DNA of 64,000 bases from Colias croceus (taxonomy: Eukaryota; Arthropoda; Insecta; Lepidoptera; Pieridae). The stretch's first letter is position 1. Each line of letters starts with the position of its first letter. This document shows positions 1 through 14,533 of this stretch, piece by piece. The position numbers and the translations under genes were made by a program. The stretch spans positions 8,940,501 to 9,004,500 of the forward strand of contig NC_059547.1 of the NCBI RefSeq assembly GCF_905220415.1, given 5' to 3'. A model generated the notes under the pieces. The model had not been told where the DNA came from, searched no databases, and worked only from the letters and a program-made list of their open reading frames with translations.

Positions 1-2654
1 CTTAGCATCAGTATAAGTTGGTAATTGAGACACTGGGTACTTCTCTGGCAAACAAAGTACAGGAAAACATGTCGTTTGTCGTATTTTGACTTGCAACATT
101 TTACTGTAATAAAGCGAAATTATAGATAGAACTCACATCAAATATATTAAATTATGATCTTAATTGTATTTACGTGTAAAATTTAATTTAGAGATATTAC
201 TAACATTAGTGTTATTTCCTTAACGGCACTGTTTAAAATCAATGTTTCCTACACTAAGAGTCGGCGCAAACGGGCCACCGACCAGAGCCACTGGTAGCCA
301 GCGATAGCCACTTTTTTATATATTGAAATATTGTGTATTCTGTGTCTTCCCGTTGGCAACCAACGACATAACACAGAATCTGATTTAGCGTTAATTTGTC
401 AAAATTAAACTTTAATGATTTTCGACTAAATTTTTTGAATTTCTTAATGTTCATGATGTTGGGGGCACCTCTAAATGTATCATCTGCAAAGTATAATTTT
501 GCATGTGTGTTAATGAGCAATAATGACATCTTTTTACAGGTATGCCGAAACGAAAATGAAAAAAAATATTTTTCACTCCACCCTAATATACAATATACAT
601 ATAGGTACATGAAGATCTTATATGTGGATATTTGACACACATGCACACACACACCAATAATAGTGCTAGACACATGGCTGGACACGCTGTGCGCGTGTAA
701 ACGCCTGCGCCTAAGGTGCACGCGCTTTTGCCTAAAGTTCCATGAATAAGTATTATTTTCATGATATTGAACTGAAATCATGTTAATTCAGAAACATTTA
801 AAAATAACTCTATCTACTACTACTTACTTAGTAACAATTTTTAAATAGAATATGAGTATTTATGACACCAACAATACCCGCGAACGAGCGTAGGTACTTT
901 TTTTATTATCGATCATGATGGTTACACACGGTAACAGATATTAATTTCTGGATAAAAAATAATCAAAATATAATATTTTTAATTCTTATTTATTATTTTT
1001 AACTAATCAGTAGGCACGCTACGCACGCTACGTTTCTTGGTGAAGCTTTTCTGCATTTTGTCAAAATCTTTTATATTAAACTAAAACCAAACAAAATTTT
1101 TTAATTTAAGCGACTCATATGAACATAAAAAAACACCACGCCCCTTTTTGTACAGTCGGGTAATAAAGTACGCGTTGTGTACAAAATGCACGCCTGTGTG
1201 TTGCGATAAGCGCTACGAAGGGAGTTAATATTTTATTTGCTACGAAGAAAATCTCATACATTAGCATTTAGCATGTTACAGACGATAACAATAATATATA
1301 AATACGTGGTTATTTTATATTGGATTTATATTTGTTGTTATTTTTTATGGATATTTAATATTGTGAAATCTTATTGGTAATATAGAAAATGCTGGTTACA
1401 CAATCTTTCAGTTGTCTTGTACAAACGCTCACGGTTTCTGCAGTATTAGAAACGTGGTTTTTTTCATAATGACTATATTATTCCAATAATACATTGTATA
1501 ATATGTACAAAAATATACCCACTATAGTATTATGTAACATACCACAGGAATCTTCATTCACTGCAATGTACAATCCTGCCAATTACATAAGGTTCGCAAA
1601 ACCACACGCAATTAACTGTTGTAGTCTCTACTCTCTACTAAACTACAGCAACATGAAATACACAATCTAATACACGATCTAAATGTGTTTAATATCTAAA
1701 AGTATAGACTTTACAGGACATAATAAAACCGTTTTTATTCTGTCTAGGTACACATTGTTGAAACCAATTACTTTCTGTTGGTTCAAACTTCAGCAGATTT
1801 TCATACATTTGTAATGGCAAGATGCTCCAAGAACACCAGCGGTGAGGAGGGAATAATCAGCTTACATGGATCGGATTATGTGAACAGCGCGGTCGAAGTG
1901 TATATGAGGTTAAAAGGATCAGTTTATTTGTTAAAACAAAGATATACGCTACCCACTTGTAGCAAAGTGTACAAAAACTGTTATATCGAATTCTTCTTAT
2001 GTGGTTCTATATCGAATTTAAAATGTAGAGCAATGAAATAATATTGATGTTTAATTATCAATTCACTTATTTATTTTTGTGTAATTTTTATTCGCAGTCA
2101 TAGTGCATTATGTGCACATTTTTAATAATAAAAAAATAATTAATCTATTCTAGAAGTCACTGTATTGTCAATTCATTCAAAGTTAAATAGTACAGTAAAT
2201 CACGATTACAATTACTAATAAGCGAAATAATCTCATTTTAACTGTACTCCAAAACTTAACAATGCATTAACTAACTATATATTAACATACTTTTGAATTG
2301 GACAATATTTGACGACCTTTACAAATTTCGGTTTGAAACTGTGCCAAATAGGTTGTATTTTTATAACAAGTTTTGAGGTTACAGCGCTGTCCGCTTGAGG
2401 CTTTAGGAAGCCGAGGTAATGAAACGGTAACCGCTGTCCGCAAAATATTTCAAGTATTGCAAGCACATTTTCTTGAATCACAATGCTCTTGGTTACAAAG
2501 ACAAAATTTCGCTGTACAAAATACATGTGATAACCACGCTTAAATTTTATTAAAGTAACTATCAAGACCATTCCCTCTAATATTTATTTTGGTTTCGCGT
2601 TCGTTTTGAAAAAAATAACACTATAACGAAAATCAGTGAGTAAAAACATCATAT
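1..2654. other. Gene-poor stretch
   Basis: I see no supportable gene here. It is AT-rich with short open frames lacking codon character. A short CA-rich run lies near 637-656, and short repeats of ACGCTACG occur near 1015-1035. Confidence 0.5.
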
Positions 2655-2843
2655 AATAAAACACGGCAGGGTCGTCAAATTTTTCTGCAGGAAATATACC
2701 ATATTTTAATGCAGAAACACCAAGGTTATGTGCCCATTCAGGGTTTAATAACTGGCTGACCGGTTGTAATACATTTTCATAATAACCTCTGAAATCCTTA
2801 TTGAGAACTGAACTATACAAAAAATTTTGAGCATATTTTTCAA
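2655..2843 (-). pseudogene. Dihydroorotate dehydrogenase N-terminal exon relic
   Basis: On the minus strand about 45 codons read like the N-terminal helical region of mitochondrial class 2 dihydroorotate dehydrogenase (pyrimidine synthesis, inner membrane). The visible phrases are 'KDFRGYYENVLQPVSQLLNP', then 'EWAHNLGVSALKYGIFPAEK' and 'FDDPA'. Human DHODH has the same arrangement of a phenylalanine/tyrosine-rich start, LLDPE-AH and a leucine-rich L-P segment. The resemblance stops at DDPAV: the next codons are unrelated and no good GT donor follows. I saw no FMN-domain motifs (GFDK, NPGLR-type, GG-SG) anywhere nearby. It is either a decayed fragment or one exon of a gene whose other exons lie outside the window. 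The family call is from remembered similarity and the relic interpretation is inference. Confidence 0.4.
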
Positions 2844-3038
2844 CTCCATTCCACTCCAAAAAATCTGAAATCCATGCATGCGTATGTATATGTTAGACAC
2901 ATGCGTAACTTCGAAATATTTTTCCTTTTGTGTCGAATCATTCTTCACATACCGCTTTTCAAACCCTTTCTCTACACTTTTTTGTTATTCTGTGATTTAG
3001 TTCAACCGAAGCTTATTGATAGGTAAGATTATTTATTA

Positions 3039-3200
3039 AGCTATTGCATAGCTTCTATCGCGGGCCTTGAGCGTGGGGACCGAATCCAGAAATTGCGTAA
3101 CGAAAAACCTCACGCTCCCCACTCCGACAGGCACGGAGGTGTGGCTTTAAGGCATGCTATGCAATAGCTTTACCGCGGCAGTCCCCGAGTGCCACACGTA
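3039..3200. repeat. Dispersed element with inverted ends, copy 1
   Basis: A GC-rich island in AT-rich DNA. AAGCTATTGCATAGC near its left end is mirrored by GCTATGCAATAGCTT near 3156-3170, followed by a CCGCGGCAGTCCCCGAGTGC tail. The same sequence recurs in opposite orientation at 44406-44563. That makes it a dispersed repeat family; its class is not clear to me. Confidence 0.65.
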
Positions 3201-6200
3201 TTTTTTTATTTGAGTGATACTATATCATACATCATACCAATATTATAGATAATATTAACGGTAACCCAATAACTTTTACAAACTATGACACTCATCAATA
3301 GTGGTAAAGAGAAAATAGGTAGATGACAGGCAGTCAATATTTCTGGTTAGGTTTATATTTTTCCTTCAACTATGATACTCTCTATCTTTTTTTGCTATAC
3401 TCATTAGCCTTTCCAGAGTTTATGATCACTAAAACCTTTAAACAGTTAACGAACATTATACGAGACTAAACGATTTCCGATAAAGCAAATTAGCTACCGA
3501 ATATATAGAAAATCCCGGTCCCTTTTACAAAACACGGAAAATTGATTCCATTAGTGTGCATTAGGGGCGCTTCTAACAGCCTGGCAACAGAGATACATAA
3601 CAGGGAGCGAAATGATGCGGGCGAAATTAGCTTCTATCACTATGTGATAAGTGCTAAAACATTATGAGGATAATTGTCGCTGTAACGAGTTTGGAGCTAG
3701 CTTGGAGGGCTGTTTGTGAGACACATTTGCTGTTTAGTACTTAGTGGAAGTGGTTAGGTACATGTTTAGTTTTATATATTATAGCGCTGTGAACGTTAAA
3801 TTAAATTAGTTCACGTCTTGGTGTATGTTTGCACGATTGCTCAAAGGTATCTTATATCAAAGGAGCTTCTCGAAGAACCTACTTATTTTAATTATTCAGA
3901 CTTTCGCGTTGTAAGTTTCGAGTTGTCAGGAAATCGTAAATCGTTTAGGTGGACGTTGATTGCCTATAATATTATTCTCATTATGGACACTTTTTACTCA
4001 CCGATAAGAATCTGAGATGGATTTCAACGCTACGCATGCAAATGTAATGATTAATGATCATACCTTATTAGAGTATATATGTATATATCATGCACAAATA
4101 TTACACACAATTGTTTATCCAACATATTCTGAAAAATAGTCAAGGAAATAAACACGTATTTACTACAAAACTGCAAACATATCGCAGACGATCTGCCGCT
4201 GACAGCCAATATAAAAGGTTTATGTAGATACATAAATGGATTGCCCGACAGAATTCCTGTTATCCGTTCATGCGATATAGGAATAATTGTAGCGATGTTA
4301 AATTCGCTTTATGCTTTTGTTAAATAAACCGAATCGTTTGAATGATAGAGCTTTTAAATGAATTTCAGGTGCGTTTTATTATGTGTGAAAAATGATGAAA
4401 ACTTTTAATTTACCAAGAGTGTAGAGATCAGCGTGTTCATTAAATAATGATTTAAGCATTCATTTTGATAATACATAGTTAATAAATGTTTTTCTTTTTA
4501 CACTAATATTTTGCCTCCAATTCAAAACAGCCCTTCGAGAATACAGATAAAAAAATACACAAACGGTAACTTAAGTTTTTTTTTTTTTCTAGAGGCGATG
4601 GATCAGTATCACTTTATTATACTGGCAATATTCGCCCGTCCCTCCGATCTCATTTATTGCTATAAAAAATAAGCTCGAGATTGGGACGGTGATCGTATCT
4701 ATATGAACAATGAAATTTCTTGTAAATGCGTATTACAAGACATAAATCGGCTTCCCGTGAAAAATATTATTCATTGAATAAGAATGAAAACGTTTATTTA
4801 CTTTTACGTGGTATGCAGTGGTGTGTATTTTATTTGATGTTTTTGACGTTCTTGCGTATAATTCTGAGTGTTGTTTAACAACCGAAGCTTATGATAATTT
4901 GTGTTTGTAACATAGTATATGCTTGAATCAAAAACGTATATAGGTAAATAAAAAAAATTGTACCGGGAACAAATTGTAAATACCCACCTTCACCAGACAC
5001 ATTCCTTCACCAGATGTAAAAATTATACTTATTTCGCGTTTTCTTTGACTCCTACACATTCACCAAATCATATGTTTATTGCCTTTCTAAAACACACGTT
5101 TTCCTATGATTGAAAGTCAACAACATATTCTGATGTACGGCTTCTCCCTAGCGCCTTGCATAATAATCGATCGTCGGCTTTTATAGCCCCGAGGGAGTTT
5201 ACGCAACAAATCATTCCATCTTTATTCAATAAAACGGTCTAACGGTTTTCAAATACATGCTAGCTCTTGACCGTGACACCGACCGTATTTTAACGTGAAA
5301 AAGAAAGATAAGAGGTACAATTTCGTTATTCTACAACATTTTAGAAATCTATATCGGTAGACAACAATTTTCTTATATTCCTCAAGCTGTATGTGCGCTA
5401 TACAGACAAGGTTCAAATATTTTTATCGATCTTTATTTGTGCTGTAAATAAAAAATGAAAGAATTTTTTTTTGTTTATAAGCAAAAAAGTGTGCTTACAT
5501 ATATTTCAGAAATACACAAGCACAATAGTAAAAAAAAACCATTTAGGTATAATTCCAGGCAATACATAAGCCAATAACTAATTATTGATATTTATGGATC
5601 AAGAGTGTTGATATTATATTACATAACATTATTACAGTGTGTCTTTAATTGGTACATTTTGAACCCCACTTGTATTCAATGAAGTAGAGTTTACAACGGC
5701 GAACTTCAAAGCAAATCTCGAAAGCCCTTATAAGTAATCGCCTTTACAAATTACGGTTTGTGTTCATGAAAATCAATGTATGTACATCGGTACATAATTA
5801 TTGTATAATAGTTGATTTCCATAAACTGATAAATCTTATTATAAGTGAAAGATTTATAAGCTACATACTATCTACCCATGTACCTATTTGACAGTTTCGA
5901 CGAACATCGTCTGATAGTAATATCTATTCAGCTATTCAGGCTTATCTTAGTCACAATTTTAATAAATCAAGGATAAAATAATATCAAGCCAGTCGTTTTA
6001 CAGTAATAGGTAAAATAAGCTGTGTATAAAAGTGGTATTAAATTAAAAATTCTTGCAAACGATAAATATTTTTAGATAAACTAGCTGAAAATGTTTGTCG
6101 ACTACAAAAGCATCAATGTGTCAAAGGATACTAAAAGCCTTTTTCTAGAAATATCTCCACAGACGATCACTTATTACGATGTCGGTCTCTTTCGACCTAG

Positions 6201-7289
6201 TCTGATCTGGATTTGTGATACAGAGGTTTTTGTGTGCTCAAAATATATTTTATCATTATCATTATGTACCTTAGCAAATGGAATATTTCTTTTTTAATGA
6301 TGATATTTTTTTCCCAAACGTAGTTCAGCTTAGTTCAGTTTATCCTGCTTGTACTAGGATGACATGAGCGTTAACAACATCACCTTTCAGCTTAATATTA
6401 TCAACTAAAAATATTCATACTTCCAAACTTGAAAGTAAAAGACCTATGTTACCTAACCAAATAGCATATAACGTTTCTTTCTTTATTTCTTCCAGCCATG
6501 ACAAAATTACTTAAGTCTCTATACATCATCATTAGTTTGCCAGACGCTTTCCACGTATGCTGTAACTACAGTTTCTCTTTGAAAGCCCGTAATCCCTCAT
6601 TTCCTCCACGTTTGTAAAAAAATGATTCGGCGTCATGGCGACCATGGCGTTCACTCGTTGTGAATTTTTAACAACGTTCGAACTTCAACAGGCAAAGTTT
6701 CAGGAACACGTCGGGAATTGCCCAGAAGTTCTTACCTGCGAGACATGAACTTAGTCAAGTCATAATGAGGTCTAATATTCGAATGCTAGTAATAATAAAG
6801 TAGGAAAATGCATTATTCAGGTTTAATTTCAAGAGTTGTGCTATGAATTCTTTTCGGAAGCTGCTATTGCCCATTAGGACCTTGATAATAAGGAGTTATG
6901 AATAGAACGTAAGAAAAAATTGAAAATAACACGCACAAAGCCTCATATAGGAAGTGTTTCGTATTAATAATGTCTATATCTATATAAGTGATAAAGTTTT
7001 TAATCAGTTTCTTTGTTATAAATCTATAATAAACTCAAATTCAATCAGGTATTTTCCCATTCCAATAACATTAAACGTCTGTCTAGACGATGAAACCTTT
7101 GTATTGAAAATATAATCGTTATTTAAACGTCTTTGTTTCGAGAGGAGACCAGACGACAAAGACGTGTTTTAGATTTTTAAAGATAAAATCTATAATAGAT
7201 CTTTGAGTCTGAATAGTGAGCTTATTTTTCCATTACTGTTATTATTAGAGGTCCAGACAGAGAGAGAGAGAGGTCAAAATAAAAGAATA
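3201..7289. other. Gene-poor AT-rich stretch
   Basis: No exon, RNA gene or well-formed transposon could be supported. It is low-complexity A/T DNA with scattered short open frames, and the strand of any transcription is unknown. It could be intergenic, or a 5' intron of the downstream thrombospondin-repeat gene, whose first exon was not found. Confidence 0.4.
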
Positions 7290-7514
7290 AAGGTACAAGT
7301 CCGAGACGGGTCGCAGACCGCAAACTGCAACAGCAAACTGCAAGCAACACCACTTGTTTCTATGAACATCTATGAATCGCTGCGCGTTGCGTCTGCAGGC
7401 AGCAGTGTCGCCGCGCTTAGAATCAATTTCATAGATTTTCATAGAAACAAGTGCTGTCGCTTGCAGTTTGCGGTTGCAGTTTGCGGTCTGCGGCCCGTCT
7501 CGGACTTGTACCTT
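7290..7514. mobile_element. MITE with long terminal inverted repeats
   Basis: The ends AAGGTACAAGTCCGAGACGG and its reverse complement CCGTCTCGGACTTGTACCTT pair over about 90 bp per arm with a few mismatches. They flank a short centre that includes TGCGCGTTGCGTCTGCAGGC. TA lies on both sides, compatible with a TA target duplication. There is no coding capacity, so it is a non-autonomous foldback element, possibly of the Tc1/mariner type. Confidence 0.7.
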
Positions 7515-10500
7515 TACACAAACATAAATTTTAAACATACTGTATAACTCGCTCGCCATACATGCATTACTCGAATAAAAAATATGAATAAGTATCTATT
7601 AAGTAAGTACATATAGACTTTAGTTCCAATCCCCGGAAAATCCAGGGCAAGCGGCTAGTCACATACAAGAATATTGCTATAAGCCTACTCTGGTCTGATT
7701 ACTTTATAAAACGAAGCACGTACAACAATTGCTTACCATCTATTGTGTGAGCGTAGAACTTTATCATGTCTTTCGTGATTTATGAACATAAGCCCCTTTG
7801 TGAAGTAGAACAATGATTCTACCTAGTTACTTCTGTGTAAAAGGCAATATTTAATATTACACGTTACTGCTGAAGTCACTTTAACTTTTACGAACACCAG
7901 TTTGGGAGAATTCATAATGTTGACGGGAGTCGAGGTTGAGATATTATAGTCTTCACAGTTTTATGAAATAGCATCATGTTTTATTTTATTCAAAAAGAAA
8001 ACTGTTTTGTTTATGATATTAGTATTCGTTTCTATTTAAACAATCTTTATGAACATAATCTACAAAGTAAAACACTTATATGCGGTACTTACATATTTTA
8101 ATTGAAAATTAGAAACTCTAAAAATTGGAATTCGATATCTAATAACGGCGCGTAACTGAAAAATGAAATAAATTATAAAAAGGTGCAGACAGCAGCAACA
8201 GACCTCAATATCCAGGGTTACGGAGGGCAAACGTAATTGCTCATTAAAGATAATGGTCCATCCGCGGACAATCATTAGGAAAATTTCATTAATTACTGAA
8301 GCAGTGAGAACTCTAAGCTTGAATAATTTATCAATTGAAACCTCGCTTCCGTTATTACATCAGCTATTCTTTTGTTTCTATGCCAGAAGTGCATACAATA
8401 ATTGTTGCCAAGCAAATAGTATATACAAATATACATTTATATACGTACAAAGTTATTATCACATTATAAGCATAGAACATTATGAAGATTTCATCACTAA
8501 GTACATAATACTATGAATAGTATAAAACAAAGTCGCTTTCTCTTCCCTATGTCCCTATGTATGCTTAAATCTTTAAAACTATGCAGCGGATTTTGATGTG
8601 TTTTTTTTTTCAAGAAAGAGTGATTCTCCAGGAATGTTTTAGTACCTATATAATTTATTAGGTTTTAGACAAATCGGGCGAAGCCGCGGGCGGAATATAT
8701 ATGTTCTCTAACTGGCTATTCACACAAACTAGTCTCTTATCTTTCGTAGCACCAGATTACGGTATTTCTGCAAAAAAAGATTTATATTCGTTATTCTTTG
8801 AAGAGTTAATGCATTCAGTGACATTTCTCCCCCGTCTCCTCTCCGGGTCACTCGGAAAAATAGCAACAATAAATACGAGTTTAATCGCTGTGACAATTTA
8901 CATGCTATTATTTTCAATTTGAATCGTTTTAGATGATGAGAAAAAACAACATAAAATGGAGATTTATTTTAACTCATTTTATAAGCGTTTTCTTTTATGT
9001 TCTTTTGATATATATATTTAGTTGCTGACATTGTCTACGGTTTGTTTGCTTTTATACGTAACTGGAGAAACACAAAATCTGCCAACATCAATCGTAACGT
9101 TAAGCTTTACCTGGAACAAATATAATATATAGACAGAAAAAACATTGTGTAACTTTATTTTATGGAAATTAGCTAAAGTATATTATGTAAACCTACAAAC
9201 CTACTCATATACATAAACTTTTTTTTTGTAATTTCAAGCCCATGTTAGTTTTTGATTACTTAGTTGTTAAACGTTAATATTTTTCACCGATGAGACACTT
9301 ATATACATCCCTTATAAATCCTAAAATCTATAGGTGATTTAAAATATCTATTTAAACATACTAAACCAACAAACATATTTTTGTTAAACAGTTGAAAGGT
9401 TCGCAATTATTACTTTAAGCCTCAAAAACACTTAAATCCCGAAAAAGAAAAACCATACAAGAAATCTCGAAGGAGTCGTAAAGGTCGAAACGTGGGACTA
9501 ACAATGGAAGATAAATCTCGTTTTTCACAAAAACTATTCAAGTTTCCCGTTCTAACAATCAATATTTCATACTATCTTTGAAGGGTTTCCTATCGTTTAA
9601 AACGACTCTTTATATTTTTATTCACTCTTCAATCCAGCAAATGTCGCCTAGATTATCGAAGCCTTTTGTATTCATAGATGCTTACTTGTCTCTAGATATG
9701 TTTTTTAAAGATTTGATAAAATTTTATTCATTAGTGATAAGACCATTCAAATGTGTCTGTGTGTAATATACATGATATGTATATCACACGAAAAAGCAAT
9801 GAACATGCTCAATGATTATGACGTATTTTGCCAATGTATTTTAGGAAGGTCACATATTTGACTTTATTTCGCAATATTTGAACGTAATTTAGCATTTTGA
9901 TCAGAAGACGTATCTTGAAATCATTCATCATATCTCAATATTAATCTAAATGAATTGAGGTTACAAAAAAGTGTAATATCGCATTTCTTTTCCGTGTATA
10001 TTTTAGGTAAATGCGGCGAAAAGTTCCCTGGAATATAATTCAAGTTTGATAAGTATATAGCTAATATCGCTGAAGCCTAGAAAGTTCGCGGGTATTGACT
10101 TCGCGAGAATTGGAAAAGTTACGCGTCAGAATTCTTAGAAGACAGCTCTTTGAAAGTTATTTACGTATGCTATCAATAATGTCGACAATACATTTCTACC
10201 TTATTCTGTATTATTTATTCACTGTTCCAGTGAGGATGTTTTTGTTACAGGATTCGGGGAAATGTCATTTTAAAAATACATAAAAATGGCTTCTGAAAGA
10301 TTGTCTTTTTTGTCAGGAGATATAATATATTATAGATTTCCTTAATTCGTTTAACATTAAATTTAATGAAGGTTTATAGTGATATTATTTAATACACAAA
10401 GAGTATTTCAATCATTCATGATAACAAATCATGACTGTGTATGTATGTGTGTGTGTACTTTCAACCACTGAATTAATTTCACATTTAATAAAATTCATTT

Positions 10501-12464
10501 CTTGTAAGAAAAAAATAATACCTACTTATTTATTTATTTATTACATCGTTATTACACAGCTCTATATCTCTATATCTATATAAAAAGTAAATCATTATAA
10601 TTTTAAGGATTTACGTTTCACACTTACCTTATTCCTGCTACCCAAGTTATTTTTAAAAAGATCTAAGTTAAAACGTAGAGCAATCAGCAGTAACAATTCA
10701 ACCAAATAAAACCTTTTATTTCTAAATCTTCCCAGCACCCAAGGGCTACGCTCTAGTTCCAAGCACTCGACCTTCCAACCACGAATCGTGCTCATCATTC
10801 CACCCTTGGCCTGATTTGACACTCGCGGTACGAACTTAAGGGCTGTCACTAAACATGAACAACTGGCATAACAAGGTTCATTTGTTTACGCAATTAGATA
10901 TTAGTTATTTCCGTTGGTATTTAGTTTATTTAAATAAAAGCTTTCCATTCATATTGGAAACTGAACAAGGAATTTAAATTAATTTTAGTATTAGGTACAC
11001 TTTTGTCAACAAAATTCGAACGCTGTAAAGTTTTCATTTTAATATTTAAGGTGCATATAGTGATCCTTCTGTTTTAAATATTAATCATTATTATCGTAAA
11101 TATTCTTAATTATAATAATTGTTAAGATAACGAATTTTTCAACAAGTAAGAATGAAAATTAAACGAACCAAATTAACGAATTGAACATATTTCCACATAA
11201 AATTTTTAAGTATTTCATTATTAGAAAATAGTGTAGTCCCACTCAGAATTCAGTCACAATTTTCAATGCTTTGATGAAGCCAACCATACAAATCTAATAT
11301 CAATTTGAAATGCATTATACCTTGTATAGGCGCTGATTTAATCGCGGTCTCGGGTCAACCGCGTCACAACCACAACCGAATTGTAATTTTCAATGGAGCT
11401 TTGAGCTTGAATTTTGGTTAAAATTGCATTCTCAACTTTTTAGTTTAGGCCAAAATAGTAGCTTTTACAATTAAATAGCGAATAATCTATTACGAATTGG
11501 ACTACAACGATTAAATACAATAAGGATATTATTATTTTAGACTTTGTAGCGACTTACGACTACTTAATTGAAACGAATTTCTTTTAAAAATAAATAAGAA
11601 CGATACACTTCGGTACCACAGGAAAGAAAAAACAATATTCTACAATGAACAAAACACAAATAAATCCATATAAGTTATACCAGATAAAACACGTCGTTTA
11701 AATTATATTACGGGATAACAAACCCACATCGAAAGCTTGTGGAAAGTCACTGAAGGTAATCTAATAACTGCATTCAATGCAATTCTGTCTATTGAACGCG
11801 CAAATTGAGTTACGGTCCGCCGCAGCTGCATCGGAATACTTAGTTTTACACAAATATTTAATAGTCTACTGCAAAATAGTGAACAGTTTGTTACAATGTA
11901 CTTATTCATTAGAGTTTTCTTTCAATCTGTACAGACATTAAACAGACAGACGTATTTAAACTCATCCTTAACAATCGAATGTTACATTGTAAGTATACCA
12001 TGAACTTAAATCGGGTCAGTGTTGAATTGGCTCCTTACAGTATACTAAGTATTGAATATAGTGTAGTATTTATACTTCTTCATGTTTACTGTGAATATTT
12101 TTACAAAACAAGTCTCATTAAACCTTGCTATGAACTATTTTAAACTTAAACACGTTTCATCCAATTCGCCGAGAGCTTTTGCTGTTCCAAGCCAAATTAA
12201 TCAAATTCGGCAGTTGTTTTTTTACGTAATGGGCGATTGTAATATTTGATTTATTTATTTATTCTTGTAATTTACAAATTAATTAAGGCTGAGACGTTCT
12301 AGAAATATGAAAGTAGATTTGCATAGATTTTACTTGAGATATGTTTAGCGTGTGTGCAAAAATGCGTCCTTCTGCATAAACAAGGCAGTTGTATTATTTA
12401 ATTAACATTAATTATACGTAATTAAGTATAACAAAAGAGAAAATACTGTTTTATAAAGTACTAG
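7515..12464. other. Gene-poor AT-rich stretch
   Basis: I found no supportable genes. A degraded retroelement tail lies at about 8570-8700 (feature below), and a short GT run lies near 10440-10456. The remaining sequence is A/T-rich with no phase-consistent exon pairs that I could recognise. Confidence 0.4.
8570..8700. repeat. Degraded retroelement tail
   Basis: Contains the phrase 'ATCGGGCGAAGCCGCGGGCGGA', which matches the class of 'gcgaagccgcgggcgg' tails that recur in the opposite or same sense elsewhere in this window. It is probably a fragment of a SINE or LINE end. Confidence 0.45.
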
Positions 12465-12635
12465 CGGTCCGCCCCGGCTTCGCCCGTGGTACATTTTTAC
12501 GTTTTCTCTCCATAAGAACCATCCTCGTACTTCAAGAAATGTAATAAAAAAAGAATTAACGAAATCGGTTCAGTTGTTCTCGAGTTATGCGCTTACCAAC
12601 ACATTTTGCGATTCATTTTTATAATATAGATAGAT
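12464..12635. repeat. SINE/LINE-tail repeat, family A copy 1
   Basis: Begins ACTAGCGGTCCGCCCCGGCT and continues with a shared body (CGTTTTCTCT, ATAAGAACCATCCTCGTACT, GAAATCGGTTCAG, CTCGAGTTATG). It ends in an AT-rich ATATAGATAGAT tail. The same roughly 160-bp unit recurs at 29701-29870. Family identity beyond a typical moth/butterfly retroelement end is inferred. Confidence 0.7.
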
Positions 12636-13548
12636 ATAAAGGAACTTACAATCTATTCTTTTAATTAGGTAACCATGGTAACTAATCCTAATCCTATTCA
12701 CACGCCTACAGAGAAAAACATCTACGCATACCCATTTACTGAGTAAGAATAACATTAGGTATTCAGTTAAGTAGTTCAACGTGATGGGATTTACATTAAC
12801 AGCAGAAACTGTGCCTGTGTGAAAACTTTGCCTGCTTTAGAAGGAACCACATAGTAAAAGTTGTTGAAGCGTTTGCAAATGCAGAAAACTGTTCCGAAAC
12901 TTTTTCTGTAATTTTCCTATAATATTGCGTTTTGCTATGAGCTTGTTCTCTAACATAAGTACCATTTTAATGGATAATTTAATGGATGAAGTTGTCGAGA
13001 TACTTACAACTAAATTTTAGTAGATAGTTTTGGAGTGATTTCAATAATTTTTACCTTTCTTCTCATCGCCCGTATATTAGGATAGGTTACCAGTAAAATC
13101 AATTAAACGCTTCGAAGGAACTCTGGTAATATCAAAATCATTTCAAACCTCTGTATATTATATCAATTAATATCTATACAATATATTAATACACATAACT
13201 ACAAATATTAATCGATCTAGTTTCAGCATGATATAGGTCACGCCTACTCCGTGGAGTAAGGGCAGGAAAACAGTATTTCCTTCCTCTCAATAAATCTCTT
13301 CCTATTTAATAATCCCATGCACATCCCATTTCCTAATGGAGTTGGCAACATATCCCCAATTTAATGCTTTTGTTGTAATAGAAGATATTTACTCCATATT
13401 TCTAATTTAAGTTACTTAAAATTTTTATTGTGTAAGATGAATGTTATTTATTTATTATACTTTTTATAAACAAAATGGATGGATAACCTAGATCGACACG
13501 CAAAAATAGGTATATTTAATGCAAATTTGTAGAAAACAAATCCGCTAA
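12636..13548. other. Gene-poor stretch
   Basis: Nothing supportable is seen here other than A/T-rich sequence between two repeats. Confidence 0.4.
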
Positions 13549-13552
13549 TTAA

Positions 13553-14533
13553 CACGTTCACTGCGGCATGTCCAGTATCGGGCCATCAGCGACTACACCA
13601 CAGTGCGGCGCCCAAAATCGCAGTTTTCACCGTGGTGCGGCGAGGTTTTTTATATGTTAATCAATGACTAGAAAAGAGACAAATATATTTTTGTGATCAC
13701 AGTTTGAAGTAGGACTCAATTTCGTTTAAAAATCGTATGGCAAAATATTGGACACACGCATAGAAAAGAAACCGTTTCTTTTGTGTGCGGCATGTCAAAT
13801 ATTTTGCCATGGACAAGCACCTCATGCCGCACTGTACTGCGAGCGCGCCGCGTGTCAGTCTCGCATAGTGATGTACCAAGACCGCACGCGTCGTTATCAA
13901 ATTTTTAAATGACAATGATACCTTAGAGGCTTTACTTTTTTTTACTTTTTTTTATTTCGTAGCTTAAATGCAAAAATGTGATGACAGTTGTGAAAATAAT
14001 ATAAAACATTAAAACAAAAGTTACTGAACAAATTAAAACAAAAGTTACTGAACAATTTCCTGATAGTACTCTATCAAGTACCTTGTTTTATATGTGTTTT
14101 TTTTTGTATCGACGATCTCGTTATCTGTTAACAAACAGACTGAAATATACAAAATTGATTTATATCGATATCGATGTTTTATTTTACAGTGTTTCCCATC
14201 GCTATTACTGTAAACATACCGTATCAACGCAGTGCGGGATGGCAAATAATTTTTCACAAAATCAGGGGTTTACATTTTCCCTCATATCTTTTAAACTATT
14301 GGGTCAAACTAAAAGCTATTTATGTGGTATATACAAGACTATATATACTATTATCTGAAAAAATTTTTTTTGAAATATCTTGAAATTTCATGAAATTATT
14401 AACCTTCAAAGTCAGAAGGTGCGATGTGATAAAAATGGCTTATGACGCACAGTGGTGAACTTGCCGATGTGAAGTATGGAAGACATGCCGCAACAACGGT
14501 AAGTTTGGCATTTTAGGTGCCGCAGTAAACGTG
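13553..14533. mobile_element. Non-autonomous piggyBac-like element
   Basis: TTAA lies on both sides (13549-13552 and 14534-14537). Directly inside are inverted ends CACGTTCACTGCGGCA and TGCCGCAGTAAACGTG with one mismatch. A TTAA target with short C-starting inverted repeats is the piggyBac signature. The 981-bp interior has GC-rich subterminal repeats ('GTGCGGCG', 'CATGCCGCAC') and no transposase-like reading frame, so it would depend on an enzyme encoded elsewhere. Confidence 0.65.

Noticed and set aside
254..781. Minus-strand frame of about 175 codons
   Set aside because: It has no ATG-supported domain or splice context and the composition is random-like.
1778..2041. Plus-strand frame of 87 codons
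   Set aside because: It begins with TTG rather than ATG and shows no recognisable family or splice sites.
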